A DNA stretch of 9,885 bases from Cyanobacteriota bacterium (GCA_025054735.1 JANWZG010000116.1:1-9885), one strand, 5' to 3'; counted from the stretch's first letter, positions 1 to 6,905 are shown. Program-made: numbers and translations. Notes: generated from the sequence alone by a model not told the origin.

Positions 1-1
1 A

Positions 2-640
2 ACTCGGCTGGCAATCAATGATTATTTGTCAGCGGCTGGCTATTCGGTCATTGTGGCTGAGAATGGCTCTGTTGCGTTGCGTATGCTAGACCAATGGCAA
101 CCCCATCTGCTGATCACAGATATCAATATGCCTAGTATGGATGGTTACCAGCTAGTGCAAAAATTGCGTCAACAGCCGGAGTTAAGGCTCATGCCTGTGG
201 TTTTTCTCACTGCTCGCGCTCAGGTTGAGGAGCGGATTAAGGGTTACCAAGTTGGTGGTGATGTCTATCTGCCTAAGCCATTTGAGCTAGCTGAGCTAGG
301 AGCAGTAGTGCGCAGCTTGTTAGAGCGATCGCAAATCGTGCAACATAGCCTTGTCAAGGCAGAGTTGCAAGCACAATCACAGGCTACTAAATACCAGGAA
401 GCTGTAGGAGAAGTCAGCAAGGCTGTCAATCCTCAGCGATCGCCCAGTAATTTGACCCCACGAGAGCAAGATGTCTTACGACTACTAGTGGAAGGACTTT
501 CCAATAGCCAAATTGGCGAGCAGTTGCATCTCAGCGCCCGCACAGTCGAAAAATACGTCAGCAGTTTGTTGCGCAAAACTGCAACTAATAACCGGGCCGA
601 ACTAGTGCGCTACGTGATGACCCATCACTGGATTGATTAG
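2..640 (+). CDS. REC-LuxR two-component response regulator (5'-truncated by window edge)
   Basis: This is a DNA-binding response regulator of the NarL/FixJ type. A kinase phosphorylates the receiver domain and the C-terminal helix-turn-helix controls transcription. The reading frame is open from base 2, and the codons before the first TTG (26) read like normal receiver sequence (RLAINDYLSAAGY), so the true start and the acidic DD pair lie to the left of the window. Counting from the TTG at 26, the phosphoacceptor Asp is D32 (LLITDINMP), the conserved Thr is T62 (VVFLTAR) and the conserved Lys is K84 (YLPKPF). A Gln/Ala-rich linker spans about 100-140 and a LuxR-type HTH about 142-198 (LTPREQDVLRLLVEGLSNSQI, then RTVEKYVSSLL). 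From memory, the whole resembles cyanobacterial Rre1/Ycf29-like regulators. It could be a paralogue rather than Rre1 itself, and its target genes are unknown. It converges with the gene at 737-1945. Confidence 0.93.
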   Translation, partial: TRLAINDYLSAAGYSVIVAENGSVALRMLDQWQPHLLITDINMPSMDGYQLVQKLRQQPELRLMPVVFLTARAQVEERIKGYQVGGDVYLPKPFELAELGAVVRSLLERSQIVQHSLVKAELQAQSQATKYQEAVGEVSKAVNPQRSPSNLTPREQDVLRLLVEGLSNSQIGEQLHLSARTVEKYVSSLLRKTATNNRAELVRYVMTHHWID

Positions 641-702
641 GGATTAGCCATAGGTTTTTGGGTGAAATCCAATTTGGATCCTAATGCACTAGTTTTTTAC
701 CC

Positions 703-750
703 TACAAGTTCGCTATCGAGATCTGGTACAAGTTCGCTATCGAGATCTGG
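703..750. repeat. Perfect 24-bp tandem duplication
   Basis: The unit TACAAGTTCGCTATCGAGATCTGG occurs twice head to tail, at 703-726 and 727-750, with no mismatch. The right copy contains the TAG stop codon (737-739, read leftward) and the last codons of the SH3b gene. The left copy lies just past it in the spacer. Because 24 is a multiple of three, the second copy keeps frame and provides a second in-frame TAG at 713-715. A perfect match implies a recent slippage duplication or selection for the sequence. Confidence 0.95.
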
Positions 751-1945
751 TAGGACTCAACCTCTGCCAAGTTTCTAGGGTGGGCGATCGACCTCCGATA
801 CCTTGTCGCTGGCGTTGCACTGCCGCAGCAAAATTAGCTTGAGCTGTAGGAGATAGACCAACCTGAAGCACCTGTTGTAACACCTTTTGCCGCACATCTT
901 CAGTTTGCCGATCTAGAGCATCTTGGAGCACATCAAAGCGCCTAATATTACTAGCCAACTTATCAAAGGTTGCAACCGCAAGGGGCACATAGCTGGCATC
1001 AACACCACGGTAAAGATAGCGCACAAGGGTATCTGCAGCCTTTACTGCCAACTCTTCCTCTAGGAAAGACAACTGGTTAAGTCGAGCTTGTACCTCTGCG
1101 GGGGAATTACCACAGGACACCTGGGTCAGGTTTAGAGAGACCCAGCCAATCAGAGGCTGCCGAATCTTGAGCCAGCCCTGGAGGGAAGTAACCACCGTAA
1201 TTGGTGTACCCTGGGGTAGTTGTCCCAGGATATTAGTCGGAGTGATTTCAGGCAACAGCCGCACATGGGTAGGCGGGTTGGGATCTTGCACTTGGGTAAT
1301 GCAGATCATTGGCTCTTCTCCTATACCTGTATCATCCACCTCAAATTTTGCACCCGCAGCACGAAATTCATTGACCAGGGCAGTTACCAGCGTCTGTGGT
1401 AGTCCTAGCCGCGTGAGGAGATTAGGAGTGATGCTCCCAGGAACCAACCCTACCGACTCTGTTAGCACAATCCATGGCCCATCGGATTGCTGCTGAATCA
1501 ACAAGGCATAACCATCAAACGGTAAATCGCCTACTCCGGCAAACCACTCGGCTAAGGCGTAGTTATTCACAATGGCGATCGCACCAACTTGCAAGGGCAC
1601 CACTGGCCTAGCACTGTTGGGAACACGATTAATCTCTGCCTGCAAAGCAGCCTTAATTAAGGGATCAGCCAGAACAGTTTGCCGGATGGCCTCTTGCTGC
1701 TGGCTATCACGGCGAGATTTCTCCACTACCTTTGCCCCACGATCAGCCTCGGCACGATCAACCTTAGACTGCTGGCTGATGGATGCCTTTGGCTCTGATA
1801 GGGATGCCTTTGGCTCCGATATGGTAGCTATACTCGTAGAATTTTGGTTAGGCGAACAGACAGCAGACCCTGGGGCGATCGCCACAGATAACCCCACAAC
1901 AACTTTAGCAATCCTAACTCCTAGGAACTTTTCAGCTTGCACCAT
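737..1945 (-). CDS. Exported protein with a bacterial SH3 (SH3b) domain
   Basis: This is a probable Sec-exported protein of about 402 residues and unknown function. I chose the ATG at 1945 because it gives a classical signal peptide: a basic start (VQAEKF, then RIAK), a hydrophobic core (VVVGLSVAIA) and a likely cleavage site near GSAVCS. The upstream ATG at 1984 adds 13 residues and has a poorer ribosome site. After the signal come a low-complexity Ser/Lys/Gln linker with a doubled EPKAS(L/I)S heptad (about residues 44-58), a conserved-looking globular region (about 95-225), an SH3b-like domain at about 227-278 (VRLLPE, ILGQLPQGT, GWLKI, GWVSLNL, with a closing Cys), and a helical C-terminal region (about 285-385). 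SH3b domains usually bind peptidoglycan or peptides, so a cell-envelope role is inferred. The C-terminus is encoded in a 24-bp tandem repeat. The gene lies 72 bp downstream of the metallophosphatase on the same strand. Confidence 0.85.
   Translation of the reverse strand: MVQAEKFLGVRIAKVVVGLSVAIAPGSAVCSPNQNSTSIATISEPKASLSEPKASISQQSKVDRAEADRGAKVVEKSRRDSQQQEAIRQTVLADPLIKAALQAEINRVPNSARPVVPLQVGAIAIVNNYALAEWFAGVGDLPFDGYALLIQQQSDGPWIVLTESVGLVPGSITPNLLTRLGLPQTLVTALVNEFRAAGAKFEVDDTGIGEEPMICITQVQDPNPPTHVRLLPEITPTNILGQLPQGTPITVVTSLQGWLKIRQPLIGWVSLNLTQVSCGNSPAEVQARLNQLSFLEEELAVKAADTLVRYLYRGVDASYVPLAVATFDKLASNIRRFDVLQDALDRQTEDVRQKVLQQVLQVGLSPTAQANFAAAVQRQRQGIGGRSPTLETWQRLSPTRSR
1781..1822. repeat. Imperfect 21-bp tandem repeat inside the SH3b gene
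   Basis: Two 21-bp units beginning GGATGCCTTTGGCTC (1781-1801 and 1802-1822) differ at only a few bases. On the minus strand they encode a doubled heptad, EPKAS plus L or I, plus S, in the linker just after the signal peptide. The repeat is in frame, so copy changes would alter linker length without breaking the protein. Confidence 0.9.
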
Positions 1946-2017
1946 GCTTATCCATAGAATCAGGACTTGATAACAGCCTAACATCCCAGGATGACGGATG
2001 CCATCTAATCCAGAGTC

Positions 2018-2782
2018 TTAGTGATGGTTATGACTCACAACGCGATAGCGAGCTAGGACATCTTGGGGTTTAACATGGGCGATCGCCTCGTCTAGGGGCA
2101 ACGAGCGGAACTGACCGCTATGATAAACATTAACCTGATAAACCCAGCGATTATCTAAGTCAATTGCAGTCAACCAGCCACTTTTAGGGTGATAGGCTCC
2201 TGTATCAATGTCTATCCAGCCAGATCCTTGAGCTAGTTCCCCAGGTTTAACACCAGGGAGGGTAAAGGTAATCGTATGCCCCACAATGATTGTCTTGTCA
2301 GCAAAGTAGGGTTCAGTCATACTGTGAAATTCCGTCCGAATCCAGCATAATTCTTGAGCTGTTTGGTCATGAACAGCTAACCCAGGATGAACACCTGCAT
2401 GAACTAGCCAAAAATCTCCCAAGTCTAGGTAGTTTGGCAGCGTCCGGAACCACTTGAGATGCTCAAACAGTTGAGACAGATCCTTGCTATAACTGGTGAC
2501 TGTTTCTTGCCCGCCGCTACATAGCCAGATGTGCATGTCTGGAGGCGAGGGTTCTTCATCAGGAAAGGCTTCTAGAAGGAGTTGTTCATGGTTACCCAGC
2601 AGTGACTGATAATTTTGCTTGATAATGAAGTCAACAACGCTGGCACTTTGAGGGCCACGATCGATCAAGTCACCGAGGAAGTAAACCTTGTCATCCGAAT
2701 GGGGTGTAATTGCTTCCATGAGCAGCATCAAGCCCTCATAATGCCCATGAACATCACCTACTACAATCCGTCGCCCAGCCAT
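2018..2782 (-). CDS. PPP-family metallophosphatase (Ser/Thr phosphatase or ApaH-like)
   Basis: This is a 254-residue cytosolic calcineurin-like phosphoesterase with the signature metal-binding blocks of the PPP superfamily: GDVHGH (D10, H12), GDLIDRGP (D38, D41, R42), GNHE (N64, H65), then LVHAGVHPG (H128) and VGHT (H169). These coordinate the two metal ions that hydrolyse phosphoester bonds. Spacing and length fit bacterial PPP phosphatases, whose members act on Ser/Thr/Tyr phosphoproteins or on diadenosine tetraphosphate. Sequence alone does not tell which. No signal peptide or membrane segment is visible. The protein ends in a His-rich tail (SHNHH). The start at 2782 places the first metal motif at residue 9, as is usual. 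It may share a transcript with the downstream SH3b gene, and its upstream spacer holds a perfect dyad at 2874-2900. Confidence 0.93.
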   Translation of the reverse strand: MAGRRIVVGDVHGHYEGLMLLMEAITPHSDDKVYFLGDLIDRGPQSASVVDFIIKQNYQSLLGNHEQLLLEAFPDEEPSPPDMHIWLCSGGQETVTSYSKDLSQLFEHLKWFRTLPNYLDLGDFWLVHAGVHPGLAVHDQTAQELCWIRTEFHSMTEPYFADKTIIVGHTITFTLPGVKPGELAQGSGWIDIDTGAYHPKSGWLTAIDLDNRWVYQVNVYHSGQFRSLPLDEAIAHVKPQDVLARYRVVSHNHH

Positions 2783-2873
2783 TACACTTGTGTATTATTT
2801 ACTCACTATTACTCCCAATTATGCCCAGATTAGTGTTGAAGAAACTACTCCCAAAGCAAGAGTTCACAGGAAC

Positions 2874-2900
2874 TTGTCCAAATCTTTAAGTCTTGGACAA
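2874..2900. promoter_or_regulatory. Perfect 8-bp dyad TTGTCCAA-N11-TTGGACAA
   Basis: TTGTCCAA at 2874-2881 and its exact reverse complement at 2893-2900 are separated by 11 bases. The dyad sits 92 bp upstream of the phosphatase start. It could be a regulator-binding site or an RNA hairpin in the 5' leader. The sequence does not say which. Confidence 0.45.
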
Positions 2901-2961
2901 ACTCCGAAGATTTACTGATCTGACGCTTTTGTCGTGATTACAGAGTGGTAGTGATCAAGAA

Positions 2962-3054
2962 GTAATGATTCAAGTGGGGGTGAGGAGAGCTAGCCCTCCT
3001 TGTGAGAACGTCCGTGAGCACGTCCTCTAAGCCCCCTTCCCAGACAATCATTAC
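2962..3054. repeat. Nested inverted-repeat element (about 93 bp)
   Basis: The outer arms GTAATGATT (2962-2970) and AATCATTAC (3046-3054) are perfect 9-bp complements. Inside them, GGGGG (2976-2980) can pair with CCCCC (about 3032-3036) and GAGGA with TCCTC. An inner hairpin, GAG-A-ACGT / ACGT-C-CTC, spans 3004-3027 around an 8-base loop. A 12-bp near-perfect direct repeat (GTGAGAACGTCC at 3002-3013, GTGAGCACGTCC at 3014-3025) lies in the core. This architecture resembles the palindromic interspersed repeats or MITE-like elements common in cyanobacteria. A structured 3' UTR of the SbcD-like gene is the alternative. Confidence 0.55.
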
Positions 3055-3075
3055 CTTTTATGACTGTCTATAGAG

Positions 3076-3098
3076 TTTCTCTGATTGCCTCAGAGAGA
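3076..3098 (-). terminator. Possible weak terminator hairpin after the SbcD-like gene
   Basis: TCTCTGA (3078-3084) and TCAGAGA (3090-3096) form a 7-bp stem, extendable by two further pairs, around a 5-base loop. It lies about 45 bp beyond the SbcD-like stop codon in the leftward direction. No clear U-tract follows, so intrinsic termination is uncertain. Confidence 0.3.
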
Positions 3099-3144
3099 GC
3101 TAATAGTGGGGGTGGGATGTGCTTAGTTGATAGGTAGGTCAAGG

Positions 3145-4410
3145 TTAACGAGAAATCAATGCATCTTCGACTAAGCGATATAGAGCCAAATCTGAACGCC
3201 CCAGCAGTAGTTGCTCTTTCAAGTCAATCAAGGCACGGGCCAACTGATCAGCTTGATCACGATAGGTTGCATGGGCAGCGAGTAAATCGGTGAATACACG
3301 AGTTTCGATCGCCGAGCGAGGGGGGGGAGCATTATGATCCCAACCGCTCAGAGTATCGTATTCAGTGCCTACCAGATCATAGCGCAACAGCAACACTAGT
3401 GCGCCTGATCGCTGGTGAAGTTGATCGCGCAGGTCTCGGACATTCACATCTAACCGATTAAAACTCACTTGTCCATGAAGCTTGACTTCGACGATGGCAT
3501 CTGCTGTGCGGGCTTGGTGACTCTGCACATAGGCGATCGTTCGCTCTACTACTTCTTCGACGGTCCAATTGCTCTCAACCTTGAAATCTAGGCGTACAAT
3601 TGATCGCTGACGATAATCTCGCTTTAGTTCCGCTTGGATGCCCTGCTCTGTCATGGTTACAAGATATACTCCATGAGGACATTCCTCTTGGCTTTCTGCA
3701 ATGCTATTGGCTTCTATGGCACCGGGGTTAAATATCCAGTCATCCAGCGTGTAGTTTTTGTGGATATGGCCCAGCGCTAGGTAATCAACACCAGCTTCTC
3801 GCAGCGGTAACAACACGGCTGGATCAAGCGCGCCTTGATAGCGGGCTATTTGTCCTTGCAGACCGTGGTGAAACATCATCACCATATAGGGGGGTGGTGT
3901 AGGTAGCTGCCGAATGCTATTAGCTAATAGCGGAATAGACTGCGGTGCCGAGGCTCCATACCATCGAGATCCTATTACACGTACTCCACAAGCTAGGTCA
4001 ATGTAACCACCGCGTTTTGTTTCAGGACTCCAAGCTGAATAACAAGCGCCCTGTTCAGCCTGATCTTCCTGTGGCTCTAGCAGGATCAGCCAATCCCAAT
4101 CTGCTAGGTAGCGCAGCCAACTAGTCTTTGTGCCATGGGGACGATGGTCATGGTTGCCCTCGATCGCCAACACTGGAATGTCTGCTGCCTTCAGCAGCTC
4201 AAGGCAAAGTTGGGCTTGGTTGAGCACAGCAGGTAGCACATAGCGATGTTCAAACAGGTCACCTGCAATCAACACAAAGTCCACCCGTTCCGCGACAGCA
4301 TAGCGCTCTAGGGCATCATACAAAGCATAAAAAAAATCACGGCTCCGCTCAACAGAACCGTACATTTCATAGCCGAGGTGTACATCTGCGATATGCAGAA
4401 ATCGAGGCAT
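3145..4410 (-). CDS. SbcD/Mre11-like DNA repair exonuclease (calcineurin-like metallophosphoesterase)
   Basis: This is a 421-residue predicted Mn-dependent nuclease of the SbcD/Mre11/YhaO group, which processes double-strand ends and hairpins, usually with an SbcC/Rad50-type ATPase. All phosphoesterase motifs are visible: IADVHLG (D9, H11), AGDLFEH (D51), EGNHDH (N86, H87), MMFHHG (H181/H182) and LGHIH (H215, H217). The catalytic domain spans about 1-240. About 250-350 looks like a capping region, followed by a helical C-terminus. No SbcC-like gene is in the window, so its ATPase partner is either elsewhere or missing. The start is 12 bp after the small membrane-protein gene, which implies one operon. 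The coding strand carries a run of eight C (3320-3327) encoding consecutive prolines, a potential slippage site. Assignment to the SbcD-like family is firm, but orthology to SbcD proper is not. Confidence 0.9.
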   Translation of the reverse strand: MPRFLHIADVHLGYEMYGSVERSRDFFYALYDALERYAVAERVDFVLIAGDLFEHRYVLPAVLNQAQLCLELLKAADIPVLAIEGNHDHRPHGTKTSWLRYLADWDWLILLEPQEDQAEQGACYSAWSPETKRGGYIDLACGVRVIGSRWYGASAPQSIPLLANSIRQLPTPPPYMVMMFHHGLQGQIARYQGALDPAVLLPLREAGVDYLALGHIHKNYTLDDWIFNPGAIEANSIAESQEECPHGVYLVTMTEQGIQAELKRDYRQRSIVRLDFKVESNWTVEEVVERTIAYVQSHQARTADAIVEVKLHGQVSFNRLDVNVRDLRDQLHQRSGALVLLLRYDLVGTEYDTLSGWDHNAPPPRSAIETRVFTDLLAAHATYRDQADQLARALIDLKEQLLLGRSDLALYRLVEDALISR

Positions 4411-4422
4411 AGATCGTAGATT

Positions 4423-4737
4423 TTAGTTGTCGTCAAGCATGGCGGTCACAAATGCCCCAAGGGCAAAGGCAGCCACTAAGGGCATAGGGGACTGGAGCAT
4501 AATCGTGAGGGCAGTGCCTGCGATCGCCCCCGTCCAGGCACAACCAATCCACCACCGCTCATAGGGAGTTAGTCCCTTTTCAGCCTTAATGCTACGTAGC
4601 ACACTATTAGGGATGGGGACTGGCATCACAGCACCAGGAGGAAATGCCCAATAGTGCCGTTGCTCGATAAATAGGTCAGTCCAACCGTTCTCGCAGCACC
4701 AAGCTTCAACCCACTGGTAACAATATTTCTTGACCAT
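4423..4737 (-). CDS. Conserved-looking small protein with two C-terminal membrane helices
   Basis: This 104-residue protein has unknown function. The N-terminal half is soluble and rich in Trp and Cys (QWVEAWCCENGW, then YWAFPPGAVMPVPIP), followed by a charged stretch (SIKAEKGLTPYERWW). Two hydrophobic segments follow at about residues 62-82 and 84-101, so it probably sits in a membrane with its N-terminal domain on one side. From memory, short proteins with an ENGW...YWAFPPGAVMP block followed by two helices occur in many cyanobacteria as hypotheticals. I cannot attach a role. It ends 12 bp upstream of the SbcD-like gene and is probably co-transcribed with it. An AGGA about 11 bases before the ATG is a weak ribosome site. 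Confidence 0.82.
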   Translation of the reverse strand: MVKKYCYQWVEAWCCENGWTDLFIEQRHYWAFPPGAVMPVPIPNSVLRSIKAEKGLTPYERWWIGCAWTGAIAGTALTIMLQSPMPLVAAFALGAFVTAMLDDN

Positions 4738-4809
4738 GATGCAAAACGTCCTGTAACTTCACCTCTAAAGGCACCAAAGTTATCAACAGTTAACGACAAG
4801 ACATTTTTG

Positions 4810-4825
4810 TAGTCTATGTAGACTA
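4810..4825. promoter_or_regulatory. Near-perfect palindrome TAGTCTA-TG-TAGACTA
   Basis: Two 7-bp complementary arms are separated by two bases, 73 bp upstream of the small membrane-protein start. The tight spacing suits a dimeric regulator's operator better than an RNA hairpin, whose loop would be too small. No regulator can be named. Confidence 0.35.
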
Positions 4826-4858
4826 ACAAGCTATGGTTGTCACCCGCAAGCAACGACA

Positions 4859-5005
4859 TTAAACGTAATGTTCTACACGTCCAATAAGTATAAATGCCGA
4901 TTCACCAGCATTGAAACAAGTGGCTGGTATACCGGCTGAGAGAAGACAATCCCAACTACCGTCTAATTTGCGGCGCAGTTGAGCAGCGTAACAAGCTGTA
5001 ATCAT
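4859..5005 (-). CDS. Candidate 48-residue ORF overlapping the CocE-like stop (ATGA)
   Basis: An open frame of 48 codons begins with an ATG at 5005-5003, which overlaps the TGA of the hydrolase gene (5004-5002) in the ATGA arrangement typical of translational coupling, and ends at TAA (4861-4859). The predicted peptide starts MITACYAAQLRRKLDG and ends with a mildly hydrophobic stretch and ESAFILIGRVEHYV. It has three Cys, no low complexity and a protein-like composition. No Shine-Dalgarno is visible, as expected if ribosomes reinitiate. A 48-codon frame can arise by chance, and I recognise no family. The evidence is the coupling geometry, and only moderate. Confidence 0.4.
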   Translation of the reverse strand: MITACYAAQLRRKLDGSWDCLLSAGIPATCFNAGESAFILIGRVEHYV

Positions 5006-6675
5006 TGGGATAGCAATCTGCGGGATTCCAGATGGTCTTCTGTTTTCGGCAAAATCAATCGGGAAGGGGTAGTGCTGCTACTGTGAATAGTCACAGTAAT
5101 GATCCGAGCATCAATCAGGCGGCTTTCAGACAGAGGCTTACCAGTACCTGCATTGACAGGATAGGCTGGAAAGCAGGCAGCACTGATGCTTAGACGTAGC
5201 GCGTGGCCCGCGGCTAGACAGACACAGGTTGGTTGCAAAGTAATGTGAACCAACGATCGCCCATCCTCAACTCTTACATAGCCTTGGCTGACGTTATAAA
5301 CAGCACCATTAGGATAGACTTCTGACAACACAGCACAAAGGTCAAAACTAGGTGAGTCAGTTGTGCAGTAAAGCTCTGCTACAGGAGTGCCCAGCAAGTG
5401 CAATTCTGTCTCCAGGGGTGGAGTGGTGTAAGTAAGCACATCACTACGGCAATCGATGGCACTACGATCGTAACTCCCCGCTGGACTGGCAGCATGACCT
5501 CCTAAAGCAGGTACTGGTCGCCAAGGGTCATGCACGATCATGTCTGAGACAGCACCATGGACAGCTTTGTCATCAAGTTTGCCATCGTTCGTGTCGATCG
5601 CAGCTAAACCAGTGCTAGCAAGATAGTGACTATCGCTTGCTTGAGCAGGCCATTGATCAAAAGTACACCATTGATTACTACCCATCTCGAACAGAGCAAT
5701 CGATGGCTCAGTCAACAAACCTGTGTCTATGCCCTTGAGAAATTGGTCAAACCAGCGGAGTTGCAGCCGATCAATTTGACTTGTGGCTAAAGTTCCATAA
5801 TCCATAGCCCCCACCTTACGCCCCCATGGCAGATGTGACCAAGGGCCAACAACTAACTGTTGACGATAGTGGCTCCGGCTAGCCATGGCTTGGTACAGGT
5901 TCAACGTCCCTCGCAGAAATGTATCAAACCAACCGCCAATGTGCAGCATTGGTAAATCAACACCCTGTAACAACTTAGAGGGAGATAGTCGTTGCCAGTA
6001 AGCACTGTCAGGTGGTTCCCGCAGCCAATCATGATAAAAAGAATCCTGTGCTAGTTGGGTCATAATGTCCGGTAGGGCAGGAATAGGGTCATGTAATGGC
6101 AGGTTACGGGTAGCCGCTAGCAGCTTGAGATAAGTTGCTTCATCATCAGCCAGCCGTGCAGTTTCTACTGCCAGTTGCAGTGCCCAGCTCAAGTTAGCTT
6201 GCAGGCAAAATGCTCCCCCTTCGTAGGCCCAATCCGCATAGAGGTCATAGCCTATCATGGCAGGACAGAGGGTCTTTAGAGCTGTAGGACGATGCACTGC
6301 GGCGTAGAGCTGAGTCATGCCTTGATAGGAAAATCCATACATACCCACCTGTCCATTGCTGCCGGGCAGTTGCGCTGCCCAGTTCACTGTGTCGTAGCCG
6401 TCATCAATTTCGTGGGTGAAGAGTTGAAAACTGCCTTGAGAGGTACCTCGCCCTCGCACATCTTGAATAACCACGATGTAGCCATGGGCAGCATACCAAG
6501 TAGGATGGGCATAGACAACGGTTGACGCGATCGCCCGTCCATAGGGTTGTCGCATCAACAGAACTGGGTACTCCCCAGTCACAGCCGGACGATACAAATC
6601 GGCATCTAGCCGCACGCCATCGCGGGTAAGCATCGTAACCGTTTCTTTGATCACCGAAGTCATCCTTACACCCAT
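5002..6675 (-). CDS. CocE/NonD-family alpha/beta hydrolase (peptidase S15-like)
   Basis: This 557-residue serine hydrolase belongs to the cocaine-esterase / Xaa-Pro dipeptidyl-peptidase group, which cleaves ester or amide bonds of acyl or peptidyl substrates. The expected triad is visible: nucleophile S116 in YGFSYQG, acid D251 in GGWFDTFLRG and H281 in GPWSH. Y45 in RQPYG matches the oxyanion-hole tyrosine of CocE. The alpha/beta core runs about 10-330 with a helical cap at about 140-240. The C-terminal beta jelly-roll typical of the family spans about 370-545 (DPWRPVPALGG, then the LRLSIS and FP region). Length is normal and no signal peptide is visible, so it is probably cytosolic. An alternative start at M5 (6663) is possible, since both ATGs have AGG directly in front. 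Natural substrate unknown. Its stop overlaps the start of a 48-codon ORF. Confidence 0.93.
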   Translation of the reverse strand: MGVRMTSVIKETVTMLTRDGVRLDADLYRPAVTGEYPVLLMRQPYGRAIASTVVYAHPTWYAAHGYIVVIQDVRGRGTSQGSFQLFTHEIDDGYDTVNWAAQLPGSNGQVGMYGFSYQGMTQLYAAVHRPTALKTLCPAMIGYDLYADWAYEGGAFCLQANLSWALQLAVETARLADDEATYLKLLAATRNLPLHDPIPALPDIMTQLAQDSFYHDWLREPPDSAYWQRLSPSKLLQGVDLPMLHIGGWFDTFLRGTLNLYQAMASRSHYRQQLVVGPWSHLPWGRKVGAMDYGTLATSQIDRLQLRWFDQFLKGIDTGLLTEPSIALFEMGSNQWCTFDQWPAQASDSHYLASTGLAAIDTNDGKLDDKAVHGAVSDMIVHDPWRPVPALGGHAASPAGSYDRSAIDCRSDVLTYTTPPLETELHLLGTPVAELYCTTDSPSFDLCAVLSEVYPNGAVYNVSQGYVRVEDGRSLVHITLQPTCVCLAAGHALRLSISAACFPAYPVNAGTGKPLSESRLIDARIITVTIHSSSTTPSRLILPKTEDHLESRRLLSQ

Positions 6676-6855
6676 CCTGATCAGTACTCTTAACAGCCAT
6701 ACACCATGTTATTCACCTTGCTGTAAATTGCAGTGGCTTTGATAAGAGTTTTGGCCTGATAGTATCTAGGGTTTCGTGGATTTTGCTTGGTAGTGAACCC
6801 GATTAAGGCTGACCTAAAACTTTGCTAACACATTGATTTATGAATACTTGCAGGG

Positions 6856-6882
6856 GTTAGTCATGAATCCTAGTTGACTAAC
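6856..6882. repeat. Perfect 8-bp dyad GTTAGTCA-N11-TGACTAAC
   Basis: GTTAGTCA at 6856-6863 is complementary to TGACTAAC at 6875-6882 across an 11-base loop. It lies 24 bp before the palindromic element at 6906 and about 180 bp upstream of the hydrolase start. It may be an operator or a small stem-loop. Confidence 0.4.
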
Positions 6883-6905
6883 AAATCTTCTCTACACATC
6901 TTTTC

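Larger units (their letters stand above)
2783..3144. other. Intergenic region with several dyads
   Basis: This 362-bp spacer lies between the SbcD-like gene and the phosphatase gene, both leftward. I find no credible coding region in it. It holds three inverted repeats, listed separately: a perfect 8-bp dyad at 2874-2900, a nested element at 2962-3054, and a short hairpin at 3076-3098 close to the SbcD-like stop codon. The phosphatase promoter is presumably in the first 100 bp or so upstream of 2782, but I cannot assign clear -35 and -10 boxes. Confidence 0.8.

Noticed and set aside
26..640. TTG at 26 as the true start of the response regulator
   Set aside because: The frame is open to the left edge with receiver-like sequence, and the essential acidic residues of the receiver would be missing, so the start lies outside the window.
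641..736. Terminator of the response regulator (ATCC/GGAT hairpin, then TTTTTTAC at 693-700)
   Set aside because: The only stem is four base pairs and the T-run does not follow it directly, so the signal is too weak to call.
1900..1945. Lipoprotein lipobox at SAVC of the SH3b protein
   Set aside because: Val just before the Cys is not typical of the lipobox, which has Gly, Ala or Ser. An ordinary signal peptide fits better.
1167..1970. Rightward frames opposite the SH3b gene
   Set aside because: They are antisense shadows of a well-supported leftward gene, with Cys/Ser/Arg-rich composition typical of non-coding frames.
4626..4859. 77-codon leftward frame upstream of the membrane protein
   Set aside because: It overlaps the 5' part of the 4423-4737 gene in another frame and its sequence is not protein-family-like. 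Most of it is a shadow plus spacer.
6404..6700. 98-codon leftward frame at the start of the hydrolase gene
   Set aside because: It is an alternative frame fully inside the CocE-like N-terminal region, which carries the recognised motifs.
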